NCBI GenBank assembly: GCA_949372635.1
Contig: CASIAB010000005.1
Coordinates: 124,001 to 188,000 of the forward strand
Direction: 5' to 3'
Source of the DNA: an uncultured Pseudomonadales bacterium
GTDB taxonomy: Bacteria; Pseudomonadota; Gammaproteobacteria; Pseudomonadales; Pseudohongiellaceae
Length of the DNA stretch: 64,000 nt
Part shown: one piece after another, positions 1 through 10,054 of the stretch
How the letters are laid out: each line of letters opens with the position of its first letter
Position numbering within the stretch: the first letter of the stretch is position 1
Program-made: the position numbers and the translations under genes
Notes under the pieces: model-generated
Database searches by the model: none
Seen by the model: the letters and a program-made list of their open reading frames with translations, nothing else
What the model was told of the DNA's origin: nothing

Positions 1-96
1 CGGTACGTGATTTAACAAAGTGCCATTACGCAAAATAGTCTAAGATATTTGTAATACGTTCTAATAAGCCCTATTGAATTCTGAATTGGATCAGCC

Positions 97-1842
97 ATGC
101 GAGCAAGTAAATACCTAATAGCGACAGTGAAGGAGACCCCTTCAGATGCTGAGATAGTCAGCCATCAACTGATGTTACGAGCAGGTCTTATACGAAAGCT
201 CGCCAGCGGACTGTATACATGGCTGCCGTTAGGGCTGCGTGTACTGCAGAAAGTCAGTCAGATCGTTCGTGAAGAGATGAATAAATCCGACGGGATGGAA
301 GTATCTATGCCTGTAGTTCAACCTTCGGAGCTCTGGGAGGAATCTGGACGCTGGCAACAAATGGGCCCAGAACTGGTTCGTTTTAAAGATCGCCACGATC
401 GCGATTTCTGCCTAGGCCCAACTCACGAAGAGGTAATTACCGACCTCGTTCGAAACGAGTACAGCAGCTATCGCCAGCTGCCGGCGAATATCTATCAGAT
501 TCAAACTAAATTTCGAGATGAGCGACGCCCGCGTTTTGGTGTCATGCGCTCACGAGAATTCATTATGAAAGATGCCTATTCCTTTCACGCGAGCCAGGAA
601 TGCTTGGATGAAACCTATGCAGTCATGCATCAGACCTACTGCAATATCTTCGACCGCCTCGGCTTACACTATCGCCCGGTGATTGCCGATTCCGGCAGTA
701 TTGGCGGCAGCACATCCCATGAATTCCACGTGCTCGCTGATAGCGGCGAAGACGAAATCGTTTTTAGCAGCGAATCCGATTACGCAGCAAACATCGAACT
801 TGCCGTCGGCACACCGGCGCCAGCCGGTGATGAAGATGACGGTGAACCTAAATCTCGCGAACTGGTAGATACTGGTCAGGCGAGCACTATCGAAGAAGTA
901 GCCGCTAAACTAAAAGTCTCGCCACAGCGCATAGTGAAGACACTTTTTGTGCATGCAACCAACGACGAGGGAGAGCGCACAGATAATCTCGTCGCGCTCT
1001 TGCTGCGTGGAGATCAGGAACTCAATGAGACCAAGATTTCAAAAATCAGCGGACTCGCCTCTCCACTAGAATTTGCAGATGACGATCTGATCCAGAAAAA
1101 AGTGGAATGTTCCGTAGGCTCGCTAGGACCTGTTGGCCTCTCAGATTTAGGCATACGCTGTATTGCTGACAACAGCACCAGCGAGATGCACAACTTCGTC
1201 TGCGGCGCGAACAAGCCCGGTTATCATTTCATCAACGCAAACTGGGACGATGACTGCAGTCCCGAAGCTATCATGGACATACGCAAGGTTCGAGAAGGCG
1301 ATATCAGCCCTGACGGTAAGGGATTCTTATCAATTAAACGTGGCATCGAGGTAGGTCATATATTTCAGTTGGGGACTAAATACAGCGAAGCCCTAAATGC
1401 AAAGGTGCTCGATAAGAACGGTAAGTCCGTGGTTATGCCCATGGGCTGCTATGGTATCGGCGTGACACGAGTCGTCGCTGCCTGTATCGAACAGAATCAT
1501 GACGCGCATGGAATCATCTGGCCCAAAGCTATCGCGCCCTTTCAACTGGTAATCATTCTGATTGATGCGCACAAGTCTGAACAGATTGTCGAATTTGGAA
1601 ATAGCCTTTATGAACAAGCCAAGGAGATTGGTGCAGAGGTACTGCTGGACGACCGCGACAAGAAAACCAGCCCAGGCGTGAAGTTCGCCGATTCTGAACT
1701 CATGGGTATACCCCATCGCTTAGTAGTGTCGCCGCGGTCACTAGCAGACGGCGTGATAGAGTACAAGAATCGCGCAACAACAGATAAACAGCTAATCGAG
1801 ACTGACGCAATCGCCTCTTTCCTGCCGAAACTTTTTAGCTAG
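97..1842 (+). CDS. proS: Prolyl-tRNA synthetase (ProRS, bacterial type with editing insertion)
   Basis: Charges tRNA-Pro with proline in the cytoplasm. The 581-residue product is the usual length for the long bacterial ProRS. The class II catalytic core opens with an [19 protein letters not shown]-type N-terminus, followed by a motif 2 region ([18 protein letters not shown], about residues 138-155). A YbaK-like editing insertion that removes mischarged alanine spans about residues 240-390. Motif 3 is [12 protein letters not shown] (about 451-462), and an anticodon-binding domain follows, with the [20 protein letters not shown] stretch. The ATG at 97 starts at the conserved N-terminus. It is monocistronic here, with about 400 bp of non-coding sequence before arsC. 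Identification is from clear family motifs. Confidence 0.98.
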   Translation: MRASKYLIATVKETPSDAEIVSHQLMLRAGLIRKLASGLYTWLPLGLRVLQKVSQIVREEMNKSDGMEVSMPVVQPSELWEESGRWQQMGPELVRFKDRHDRDFCLGPTHEEVITDLVRNEYSSYRQLPANIYQIQTKFRDERRPRFGVMRSREFIMKDAYSFHASQECLDETYAVMHQTYCNIFDRLGLHYRPVIADSGSIGGSTSHEFHVLADSGEDEIVFSSESDYAANIELAVGTPAPAGDEDDGEPKSRELVDTGQASTIEEVAAKLKVSPQRIVKTLFVHATNDEGERTDNLVALLLRGDQELNETKISKISGLASPLEFADDDLIQKKVECSVGSLGPVGLSDLGIRCIADNSTSEMHNFVCGANKPGYHFINANWDDDCSPEAIMDIRKVREGDISPDGKGFLSIKRGIEVGHIFQLGTKYSEALNAKVLDKNGKSVVMPMGCYGIGVTRVVAACIEQNHDAHGIIWPKAIAPFQLVIILIDAHKSEQIVEFGNSLYEQAKEIGAEVLLDDRDKKTSPGVKFADSELMGIPHRLVVSPRSLADGVIEYKNRATTDKQLIETDAIASFLPKLFS

Positions 1843-2239
1843 CGGCTTAATCAGGATGTTCTCGCGTTTTTACGCAGCCACTTGCCAAACATGAGTAGAG
1901 GTCACAGAGAAATGCCAGCGACTAACGTATCCTAGCCGGCATCGATCTGCGAAACACACCCTATGAGCCTATCATTCATAAGCCTGCGAAACCTCCTAGA
2001 GCACGTCAAAGCCAGCATCAATGGCTACTTCTGCGGCAAGTTGCACCTCATTTGATGTGTGGAAGGGGAAGGCGCTGCGCAGCTATAATGCAGATACGCT
2101 GAAGCGCGCTTCAAATTCGAACGAACAGCTTCTGGTAACAGATTTTATGAGCGCCTCAATGAGAAGATTGAGAAAAGTTGGGAAATAAAGCGTTTTAGGA
2201 AAGCTCAGAACAACATACAGATTCTCGAGGAGCAGTGAA
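1843..2239 (+). other. Intergenic region with possible gene remnant upstream of arsC
   Basis: No complete gene is visible in these ~400 bases. One plus-strand frame is open from about 2092 to the TGA at 2236-2238, reading ...FERTASGNRFYERLNEKI... to LEEQ. It is a hydrophilic, helix-like peptide of about 48 residues with no start codon and an upstream in-frame TAA. A second overlapping frame (about 2058-2188) is also open. Neither is recognised. They could be the decayed end of a gene that once preceded arsC, or chance. The GAGGAG at the end of the stretch serves as the arsC ribosome binding site. Confidence 0.3.
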
Positions 2240-2596
2240 ATGACAAACATCAGCATCTATCACAACCCCGAGTGTTCGAAATCCCGGGCGGCATTAGCGC
2301 TGCGTGAAGAGAACGATGTCAGCCCGAAGATTATTTATTATTTAGAAACACCATCTAACATCGGGGATCTAAAGTGCTTGCTAGGAAAATTCGGCCTGCA
2401 GCTGCAGGACACCATTCGCGGTTCGGAAGAAGACTTCGATGCACTTGGTCTTGGTGACGGAATCCTAAGCGAAGAGATAGTTCTGGATCTGTTGCAGAAA
2501 CATCTGCAGCTTTTGCAGCGCCCCATCGTGATCAAGGGTGACAATGTCGTCATCGCTAGGCCGCCAGAAGATGTTCTCAGCCTAATTGGAGAGTAA
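2240..2596 (+). CDS. arsC: Arsenate reductase, glutaredoxin-dependent ArsC family
   Basis: Thioredoxin-fold protein of the ArsC/Spx family, expected to reduce arsenate to arsenite with glutathione and glutaredoxin. The 118 residues match the family length. The catalytic cysteine lies in HNPECSKSR near the N-terminus (about residues 7-15). The family arginines are present in TIRGSEEDF (about 55-63) and in the LLQRPIVI segment (about 91-98). A GAGGAG ribosome binding site precedes the ATG. Only 3 bp separate it from wrbA, so arsC-wrbA-DUF2069 is probably one operon, a grouping common in gammaproteobacteria where these ArsC proteins are not part of an ars resistance operon. Actual arsenate activity is inferred from the family. 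Confidence 0.93.
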   Translation: MTNISIYHNPECSKSRAALALREENDVSPKIIYYLETPSNIGDLKCLLGKFGLQLQDTIRGSEEDFDALGLGDGILSEEIVLDLLQKHLQLLQRPIVIKGDNVVIARPPEDVLSLIGE

Positions 2597-3199
<603 letters not shown>

Positions 3200-3208
3200 T
3201 TACCGACT

Positions 3209-3589
3209 ATGACATCACCCAACACCCTGCCCCCATCCATCGAGCTTCTTCGCAAATCGCTTCTCGCTGCTTACTACGCATTGCTAATCAACTTCGTTGT
3301 CAGCGCGCTAATGGTATTTGGAGAGTTTCGCCCTGCAAGCCTCGCGATCTGGCTTATACAAGTCACTCCCTTGCTCATATTCGCGCGAGGGCTACACTAC
3401 GCGAACCTGCGAACCTACGGCTGGGTGTCATTCGTTATTCTCTTGTACTTTATGCACGGGGTTTTGATTGCCTTTCGGCCAGGACAATTCTGGTCCGGAC
3501 TCGTTGAGGCTCTGCTCTGCACGGTGATATTCGTGTTGCTAATATTGTTTATTCGGCAGTATAGAGATCACTATCAGGTATCTCTCTAG
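3209..3589 (+). CDS. DUF2069 small integral membrane protein
   Basis: A 126-residue hydrophobic protein with about four predicted membrane segments (roughly residues 15-38, 44-62, 70-88 and 95-115) and a short basic C-terminal tail. Sequence and position directly after wrbA match the DUF2069 family, a gammaproteobacterial inner-membrane family without an assigned function. It is probably co-transcribed with arsC and wrbA (9-bp gap). It ends convergently with hda. No catalytic motif is visible, and function is unknown. Confidence 0.85.
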   Translation: MTSPNTLPPSIELLRKSLLAAYYALLINFVVSALMVFGEFRPASLAIWLIQVTPLLIFARGLHYANLRTYGWVSFVILLYFMHGVLIAFRPGQFWSGLVEALLCTVIFVLLILFIRQYRDHYQVSL

Positions 3590-3613
3590 ATTCTCTGATC
3601 GTTGCCAGCTGAG

Positions 3614-4312
3614 CTACCATCCAAGCGTAGATTTCACCAGCGGTACTGTCAGCTTGCGTTGCTGTTGCATCGAGCTATGATCCAACTCATCTAATATCTG
3701 CATCAGAGCAGATAGATTTCGCTCCGCGCGCAATAGAATAAATTCCCCTACAGCATCGGGCAAGTCGAAGCCCCGCTGTCTCGCACGTAACTGGAGAGCC
3801 GACAATTTATCTGAATCACTCAACTCGAACAGCTGAAACAATAGGCCGGACTGTAGCCGCGAATGCAAATCGAGCAGTTGAATAGTGAGTTGCTGAGCTG
3901 CCATGTGGCCCGCAACGATAAGCTGAGTGCCGGTCTGAAGCATCGCATTAAAAGCAGTAAACAGCGCTGCCTCCCACTCAACATCGCCAGCAATATTTTC
4001 GATATCATCGATACAAACCAAAGAGAGAGACTCTGCACCTTCTAGGATTTGTGGCGCAAACTGAGATTGATCAGCGAGCGGCACATAAATGGCGGTTCGG
4101 CCCTCGGCAGTAGTCTTGTTGCAGGACGCCTGCAGTAAATGACTGAGTCCAGGCGACCCATTGCCCCAAATATAGAGGAAGGGTTCTTTCTCGCCCGCTG
4201 CAAGAGCACTCACAAGAGGTTGGTTCACGTCAGTTACGAAGAAATTTTTAAATTGGGCATCGTCATCGAGGCCTACACCCAGCATTAGCTGATCAGGCTT
4301 AGAATTTGGCAT
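3614..4312 (-). CDS. hda: DnaA regulatory inactivator Hda
   Basis: DnaA-like AAA+ protein that, with the loaded DNA clamp, promotes hydrolysis of DnaA-ATP and so limits re-initiation of replication. The 232 residues fit Hda. Visible elements are the N-terminal QLMLGVGLDDDAQFKNFF region (the clamp-binding QL motif lies at residues 8-9), the P-loop region YIWGNGSPGLSHLL (about 48-61), the Walker B-like SLVCIDDIENIAGD (about 96-109) and the arginine-containing RLQSGLLFQL sensor region. It follows a DUF2066 gene on the same strand with a 3-bp gap, matching the hda-DUF2066-purM neighbourhood of many gammaproteobacteria. Confidence 0.95.
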   Translation of the reverse strand: MPNSKPDQLMLGVGLDDDAQFKNFFVTDVNQPLVSALAAGEKEPFLYIWGNGSPGLSHLLQASCNKTTAEGRTAIYVPLADQSQFAPQILEGAESLSLVCIDDIENIAGDVEWEAALFTAFNAMLQTGTQLIVAGHMAAQQLTIQLLDLHSRLQSGLLFQLFELSDSDKLSALQLRARQRGFDLPDAVGEFILLRAERNLSALMQILDELDHSSMQQQRKLTVPLVKSTLGW

Positions 4313-4315
4313 TGG

Positions 4316-5476
4316 CTAGCGCGTCCAACGGTAATGCAACAACGTCGCGAGACTGCTCTCATCTAAAGTGTTGTAGATTGGTAAGAGGTCGCGATCCAGC
4401 GCGATCTGCTCATACAACTGCCGCGCGTCTCCTACCAAGCTTAATTCCAATTCGATCCGCTCTCCATCTACCGCAGCCGTGGTCACTAAAGCTACCAATC
4501 CAAGATTTTCAACGTAGTTGAGAAGCGAAGAATAAGCATACAGATTCTTGATACCATCGATTCGTAGACGAATCGTCTCACCGTCGATCGACTCGGGGAG
4601 GATCGCGAAATAGCTAGCTAACTGCGTAGTGATTCGATTGAGCGGATCATACAAATAGGTTTGTAACTCACTATCGAAACCATCGAATATGTAAGCTTGG
4701 TCCTGAAACTGAAACTGCCAAAGGCCTACTAATTCGCTACTAGCGGTAAAATGGAGACGGCCAGCTAATATACTATCCGCTCCATAGCGCTCGCTCGCGC
4801 TAGAAATGACCGCTTCGTCGAGATTCCAGGCGACATTTTCAGAGAGCGCTTTCCTATCCTCGAAATCTAGAACGGGAAAGATGATTGGTAACCCCCGAGC
4901 TGCCGCAAAATCTTGCATCACCTGAACTATTTCTGGATTACTCTCCGCTGTCAAAAACTCGCGGTCGCCGGCAGAGTTCTGCAACACCATCCAGACCAAT
5001 ACGCTGGGTCTATTGCCGTCCCAGACAGGAATACCGGCATCGGCAAGCAGTTCATCGATAAGTGCGGCAGCGAAATTTATAGAAATAATGCGCTGTTCAG
5101 CCGTATAGAACTGCTCTTCATCGGTATCCGCAGACGCAGTATTGTCTTCGAGAGGCAGCTGAATCGATTCGCTTATATAACTCGTGGCCTCAACGTAATT
5201 CTGCGCCTGAGCGATTGCCCTCTCAATGGCTGGGTTCTCCAACCAGCGCGGGTCTCCACTGACTTTCACTACCACGGCTGCAAACGCTTCCCTAAAAGCC
5301 CTATTGCGCTCGGCCTCGCCATCATTCGTGACTGGGATTTGCTGGCTGTACAGCCCACTGACCTGCAGCGCTGCGCTCGGCTGCCATGAAATAAGCAGCA
5401 GCGTAAGCAGCATGAGGGAATACCGGACGATTTGTTTCAGTTGGGCGATCATGGGCAGAATAATACTGTAAATCAT
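4316..5476 (-). CDS. DUF2066 family protein, predicted exported
   Basis: Protein of up to 386 residues of the DUF2066 family, whose function is not established. The N-terminus has a hydrophobic signal-like segment (SLMLLTLLLISWQPSAALQ, about residues 20-38), so it is probably exported to the periplasm or anchored. An ATG eight codons downstream (5452) is an equally good start. The mature part begins with LYSQQIPVTNDGEAERNRAFREAF, typical of the family. It lies just upstream of hda on the same strand and diverges from purM. The hda linkage is conserved but its reason is unknown. Confidence 0.85.
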   Translation of the reverse strand: MIYSIILPMIAQLKQIVRYSLMLLTLLLISWQPSAALQVSGLYSQQIPVTNDGEAERNRAFREAFAAVVVKVSGDPRWLENPAIERAIAQAQNYVEATSYISESIQLPLEDNTASADTDEEQFYTAEQRIISINFAAALIDELLADAGIPVWDGNRPSVLVWMVLQNSAGDREFLTAESNPEIVQVMQDFAAARGLPIIFPVLDFEDRKALSENVAWNLDEAVISSASERYGADSILAGRLHFTASSELVGLWQFQFQDQAYIFDGFDSELQTYLYDPLNRITTQLASYFAILPESIDGETIRLRIDGIKNLYAYSSLLNYVENLGLVALVTTAAVDGERIELELSLVGDARQLYEQIALDRDLLPIYNTLDESSLATLLHYRWTR

Positions 5477-5673
5477 CCCGCAAAGGGAAATTCCAGCGTG
5501 GTTCTATGTCTAGCGACTTGTCTGCTCGCTTAGCTATCCTATCTCTACAACCAATTTACTTGATGAGGCATTGACAGAAGGACATTTAGTCACTGACGGG
5601 AGCACAGCATCTTGATAAAATGCGCGACTAAATTAGCGGGCCAAATCCAATCCCGACACATAGGAAATATGCG

Positions 5674-6747
5674 ATGACATCTAGCGATGAAAACGGCAAG
5701 CCCGCCTCCAATTCAACACCATCTTTAAGCTACCGCGATGCAGGCGTCGATATCGACGCTGGCAATGCACTAGTTGATGAAATTAAGGCAGTAACACGCA
5801 AGACGAATCGCCCTGAAGTTCTTTCCGAACTAGGTGGCTTCGGCGCCATGTGTGAGATTCCCAGCGGATATAAGCAACCCGTATTGGTTTCAGCTACTGA
5901 TGGTGTCGGCACGAAGTTAAAACTTGCCATAGAAATGGGCAAGCACGACACAATCGGTATCGACCTGGTTGCCATGTGCGTAAATGACCTCATCGTCTGC
6001 GGTGCCGAACCGCTGTTCTTTCTGGACTACTACGCAACTAGCGGCCTCAATGTAGCGAGCGCGGTTCAGGTAGTGAAGGGGATAGGCGCAGGTTGTGAGC
6101 TAGCCGGTTGCGCACTTATCGGAGGTGAAACCGCCGAGATGCCAGGCATGTATTCCGACGAAGACTATGATCTCGCGGGTTTCTCAGTCGGCGTGGTTGA
6201 GAAATCCGAGATCATTGATCAGAAAAAAGTTGTCGTCGGTGATAACTTGATCGGGCTAACTTCCTCAGGTCCCCATTCCAATGGCTACTCATTAATCCGT
6301 AAGATCATCGAGGTCAGTGGCTCCAAATTAGATCAACCGTTTGGCGAAAGCACGCTGGGGGAAACTCTGCTCGAACCAACTAAAATTTATGTGAAAACAA
6401 TCGCCGCATTAGCCGGGTCTGTCGATATCCATGCGCTGGCCCATATAACCGGGGGAGGAATTACCGAGAACCTTCCGCGCGTATTGCCCGAAGCTGCTCA
6501 AGCACAGATACGAGCCGATGCCTGGGTCCGACCAAAGATTTTTAACTGGCTACAAGAAAAAGGCGGAGTAGCCGATTCTGAAATGTTGAGGACCTTTAAC
6601 TGCGGGATTGGAATGATCCTCTGCGTCTCAGCAGAGCAAACCCAACGAACACTAGAGATTCTTAACAAAGACTCCGATCAGGCATTTCTCCTCGGTAGTG
6701 TGGCTAGTCGCGATAGTGACGAAGACGCTTCCGTAGTTATACTTTAG
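5674..6747 (+). CDS. purM: Phosphoribosylformylglycinamidine cyclo-ligase (AIR synthetase)
   Basis: Fifth step of de novo purine synthesis: ATP-dependent ring closure of FGAM to 5-aminoimidazole ribonucleotide. The 357 residues match PurM. Conserved blocks include [20 protein letters not shown] (about 19-38), the [14 protein letters not shown] loop (about 72-85), the [11 protein letters not shown] nucleotide-binding motif (about 150-160), [12 protein letters not shown] (about 198-209) and [17 protein letters not shown] (about 255-271). It diverges from DUF2066-hda and is followed 17 bp later by the frameshifted purN, the usual purMN pair. Confidence 0.98.
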   Translation: MTSSDENGKPASNSTPSLSYRDAGVDIDAGNALVDEIKAVTRKTNRPEVLSELGGFGAMCEIPSGYKQPVLVSATDGVGTKLKLAIEMGKHDTIGIDLVAMCVNDLIVCGAEPLFFLDYYATSGLNVASAVQVVKGIGAGCELAGCALIGGETAEMPGMYSDEDYDLAGFSVGVVEKSEIIDQKKVVVGDNLIGLTSSGPHSNGYSLIRKIIEVSGSKLDQPFGESTLGETLLEPTKIYVKTIAALAGSVDIHALAHITGGGITENLPRVLPEAAQAQIRADAWVRPKIFNWLQEKGGVADSEMLRTFNCGIGMILCVSAEQTQRTLEILNKDSDQAFLLGSVASRDSDEDASVVIL

Positions 6748-6764
6748 CGCCAAAAGCCCTAGTC

Positions 6765-7419
6765 ATGCACAACAATCATCGTTCAGTAGTAGTTCTAATA
6801 TCCGGAAACGGGAGCAATCTACAAGCTCTCATGGATTTTAGCAGCGCTGGAAACTATAGAGTCAGAGGCGTTATCTCTAACGAGCCAGACGCATACGGGC
6901 TGCAACTAGCGAAACAAAGCAATATCCCAACTACGAGTAGTCGACCATAAGCTATATGCGAGCCGCGACTTATTCGATCAGGCGCTGAGCCAAGCCATAG
7001 ATGAGTATGAGCCTGGTCTTATTGTGCTAGCGGGCTTCATGCGCATTCTCGGCGCCGACTTTGTTAAGCGTTACCGAGGGAAAATTCTCAATATCCACCC
7101 TTCTCTGCTCCCAAATTACCCGGGCACTAACACACATCAGCGGGTGCTCGACGCAGGCGAAAAAATGCATGGCGTTTCGGTGCACTTTGTAACAGAAGAA
7201 CTCGATGGCGGGCCAGTGATCGCTCAAGAGTCTATTGCTATCGAGTCAATAGATAATGCAGAGACTCTCGCTTTGAGAATCCATGAGAAGGAGCATGTTC
7301 TCTACCCTGCCGTAGTCTCTTTATTTGCCGATGGTAGGTTATCTCTCGATGAAAACAGTGCCTTTCTGGACGAACAACTTCTGCCAGAAACAGGCCAGCG
7401 ATTAACGGTTCATGAGTAA
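6765..7419 (+). pseudogene. purN: Phosphoribosylglycinamide formyltransferase (GART), frameshifted
   Basis: Third step of purine synthesis: formyl transfer from 10-formyl-THF to GAR. Two frames together cover a normal-length PurN. The first runs from ATG 6765 (VVVLISGNGSNLQALMD through QSNIPT). The second resumes with RVVDHKLYASRDLFDQAL and carries VLAGFMRIL, the NIHPSLLP motif with the catalytic histidine, and VHFVTEELDGGP. The frame changes by +1 (one extra base) at about 6930-6936; otherwise the first frame stops at 6948-6950. Both halves are well conserved, so this is either a very recent mutation or a sequence error. The 3' end overlaps the start of the DUF3108 gene by 8 bp. Confidence 0.9.
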
Positions 7420-8160
7420 AAAAGCCACAGCAATACTTTTGACTTTTACTCTTAACAGTTTTGCTAGCTACTGCTGCGCGCAGAACACACCCCTGCTAGA
7501 ATATGTCGCACAATACGAAGCTAGCGCTAACGGCCTGGCGGCGACAGCTACCCGCAGCCTTAGCAAAATAGATGAGAGCTCGTACCGTTTGAGCAACTCT
7601 TTAGAGGCCAGTATCGCAGGACAAGCTTTAGCAAATCTGGAACAAGCGAGCGAATTTCTCATTGACGGCAAGCGAGTCGTTCCCCTCCATTATTCCTCCC
7701 AACTCAGCGGCGTAAGCAGGGCCAGTCACGCCATCTTCTTTAATTGGGGCATGCAGAAGTAGCTCTAAGCACAGAAGGCAACGAGAGCTGGCAGTTGCAG
7801 TTAAAAGAAGGCGTCATGGATCAGCTCAGCTATCAGGTTTCGATAAGGCAGGCCCTGATCGACAACACTGAGGACGAAACCAGCTTCTTATTCGGAATTG
7901 TCGATGGCGACGCCATTCAGATGCAGGAGTATCGCTTAGTCGGCGAGGAAATTATTTCTACACCACTCGGCGAGTTAAGCACCTTAAAACTAGAACGAGT
8001 CCGCGAAGCCTCAGATGAACGTGTAACAGAAATTTGGCTAGCTATAGAGTGGAATTTCCTCCTCACCCGAATAGAGCAGTTAAACAACTCAGGCCTTCGA
8101 ATTAGTTTGGAATTAAAATCGGCTGTACTAGACGGAAATACTGTCAGGGGGAATAACTGA
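7412..8160 (+). pseudogene. DUF3108 exported protein, frameshifted
   Basis: Overlaps the end of purN (ATG 7412), as in many gammaproteobacteria. The first part has a signal peptide (ATAILLTFTLNSFASYCCAQ, about residues 5-24) followed by LLEYVAQYEASANGLAATATR. It runs to about position 7750 (AIFFNWG), after which the reading continues one frame back (HAEVALSTEGNESWQLQL...) to the stop at 8158-8160. The two parts join into a full DUF3108 protein of about 248 residues, a periplasmic family without defined biochemical function. The shift corresponds to a one-base loss or two-base gain near 7745-7755. A gene break or a sequence error cannot be told apart here. Confidence 0.75.
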
Positions 8161-8163
8161 TGA

Positions 8164-9729
8164 CTATACAGAAGCTGATTTATTTTTACCTGCAATATCT
8201 AGCGCTTCGACGCCTTCCTCAGAACTAGACTCTGACTCAGATTCTTGCGGCTTCTGCAGGTTGTATTTGCGCATTTTTTCCACCAGCGTCGTTCTACCCA
8301 ACTGCAGCCTATTAGCCGCCCGAGCGACCACCCCGCTGCTGTCCGATAGTGCTTTCTCGATAAGATCTCTCTCTAAATTGGAGAGATATTCTTTTAGATC
8401 GATTCCGGTTAAGGGCAATAGACAGCTTCCTAAATCTAATGCAGCTGCGTCCTCTCGAACCGAGCGTTTCTGCAGCCGCACCACGCTGGCATCTGCAGAG
8501 GTATCCAAGCCGATCGAATCCAGTGGCGAAGCCGCATTGCCATCAAAATATTTTCGAAATTTCTCGGGCAGATTTTCAACACCCACAATGCCGTGGGGAT
8601 AGAGAATAGCCATACGTTCTACCAAGTTTGCGAGCTCCCTCACATTACCTGGCCATTCGTAATTACAAAGAGAGTTAATTGCTGCAGAATTAAATCGAAT
8701 AGAACCGCGCTTCTCTGATTCCATAATGGTGATCAATTCATTAAGCAGCAAGGGAATATCTTCGGGTCGTTCGCGCAAGGACGGCATCTCGATAGGAAAG
8801 ACATTGATTCGATAATAGAGATCTTGCCGGAATTCGCCGCGCCGGATCATCTCTTCCAAATCTTTGTGGGTTGCAGCCAAAATTCTGACATCGGCCTGCA
8901 ATGTGTTCACGCCACCAACTCGTTCGAAGCTGTGCTCCTGCAAGACTCTTAGCAGCTTCACCTGCATGCTCAAAGGCATGTCGCCAATCTCATCTAGGAA
9001 TAACGTTCCGCCGTCGGCTAATTCGAATCGTCCAGCCCTGGATGCGATTGCACCCGTAAAGGCGCCCTTCTCATGCCCGAACAATTCACTTTCGAGAAGC
9101 TCACGAGGTATCGCTCCACAGTTTATTGGGATGAATGGTTTTTCTGACCTGTTAGAGTTCAGATGTAGGTTCCTCGCCACCACTTCCTTCCCCGTACCTG
9201 ACTCTCCCGTTATCAGCACACTAACTTCTTTGCAGGCTACCTGGCCCATCATGTAACGCACTTTCTGCAAGACATCGCTCTCTCCTACGAGACTGCGAAA
9301 CATAGTAAAGTCACGCACCCCGTCGAAATTACGAAGCCGATTGAAATTTTCATGAAATATTTTGGCTTTATGTAGAGCATCCAGCAGTGGTTGATAACTT
9401 AGCTGAGTGGGCAACTGTGCTGTAATAGCGGAATGCAATTTAGGATCTAATTTTTCGGGGAGATGCTGCTCACCCACCAAGATAAAAGGCAAACCTCCTT
9501 CCCAAGTGTGCAGTTCTTGAATCAGAGAGGCTAACCCCTTTCCATTGCAATTAGCGACTATCGCTGCCGAAAACTGCGAGCTTTTTAGTCCACTCTCCTC
9601 CACCTGAATAACCCATGCAGCAGTATTAACTGACGTGATCGATTCGCCAAGAAACGCGAGTACCGTTCTAAGATTTTGACTCGATTCGTCATTGTCATCG
9701 ATTAGCAATATTGGGGCTTTCTCAATCAT
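8164..9729 (-). CDS. fleQ: FleQ/FlrA-like sigma-54-dependent transcriptional activator
   Basis: Enhancer-binding AAA+ activator of 521 residues. The N-terminal domain (about residues 5-125) is receiver-like and matches the FleQ domain. The central AAA+ domain has Walker A GESGTGKE (175-182), the sigma-54 contact loop GAFTGA (222-227) and Walker B LFLDEIGD (243-250), so it should open sigma-54 promoters. A Fis-type helix-turn-helix lies near the C-terminus (AANRLQLGRTTLVEKMRKYN, about 478-497). In Pseudomonas FleQ is the flagellar master regulator, switching to biofilm genes with c-di-GMP. No flagellar structural genes are nearby, so target genes are inferred only. A serine/glutamate-rich tail follows the HTH. 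Confidence 0.82.
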   Translation of the reverse strand: MIEKAPILLIDDNDESSQNLRTVLAFLGESITSVNTAAWVIQVEESGLKSSQFSAAIVANCNGKGLASLIQELHTWEGGLPFILVGEQHLPEKLDPKLHSAITAQLPTQLSYQPLLDALHKAKIFHENFNRLRNFDGVRDFTMFRSLVGESDVLQKVRYMMGQVACKEVSVLITGESGTGKEVVARNLHLNSNRSEKPFIPINCGAIPRELLESELFGHEKGAFTGAIASRAGRFELADGGTLFLDEIGDMPLSMQVKLLRVLQEHSFERVGGVNTLQADVRILAATHKDLEEMIRRGEFRQDLYYRINVFPIEMPSLRERPEDIPLLLNELITIMESEKRGSIRFNSAAINSLCNYEWPGNVRELANLVERMAILYPHGIVGVENLPEKFRKYFDGNAASPLDSIGLDTSADASVVRLQKRSVREDAAALDLGSCLLPLTGIDLKEYLSNLERDLIEKALSDSSGVVARAANRLQLGRTTLVEKMRKYNLQKPQESESESSSEEGVEALDIAGKNKSASV

Positions 9730-9913
9730 TATAATCGACTCAGGTCACTCAGTTATATTCAGTAATAGAGCAATAAACTAGATCCCGGAATTGCACTACG
9801 GGGTTTATTAGTAGCTTCGCCACAGCGAGATTTAAGTTCAATTAGACCCGCTAGGAGAACATTAGTCAAACGTACTCAGCGCCGTTGAAGCGTTATTTTC
9901 AAAGGAGGTGATA

Positions 9914-10054
9914 GTGAGAAAAAATAGGGTTTGGCGCGATCAAAAAATTCGAATTAAGAGAGCTTCCGGCCTAGCGTTACTCTCAATCTGGCATGAGACT
10001 TTCCGCCAAAGCAGGCAGCTGAAAATAAACCCCCGACGGAGGTCGCTCACTTGA
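9914..10054 (+). CDS. Possible 46-residue basic small protein with very strong ribosome binding site
   Basis: A GTG at 9914 sits 5 bp after AAAGGAGGTGAT (9901-9912), which is fully complementary to the 16S rRNA 3' tail. The frame encodes 46 residues (RKNRVWRDQKIRIKRASG...) ending at the TGA 10052-10054, very rich in Arg and Lys with one short hydrophobic patch (LALLSIW). I do not recognise it. It lies in an otherwise gene-free ~1 kb between the FleQ-like gene and a thioesterase. Support is the ribosome binding site alone, so it may be spurious. Confidence 0.35.
   Translation: MRKNRVWRDQKIRIKRASGLALLSIWHETFRQSRQLKINPRRRSLT

Noticed and set aside
1963-2055. 30-residue ORF in the proS-arsC gap
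   Set aside because: Too short, no ribosome binding site, no family.
9901-9912. AAAGGAGGTGAT as a fragment of a 16S rRNA gene
   Set aside because: Only the 12-base anti-tail complement is present, without adjoining rRNA sequence; it reads as a Shine-Dalgarno.
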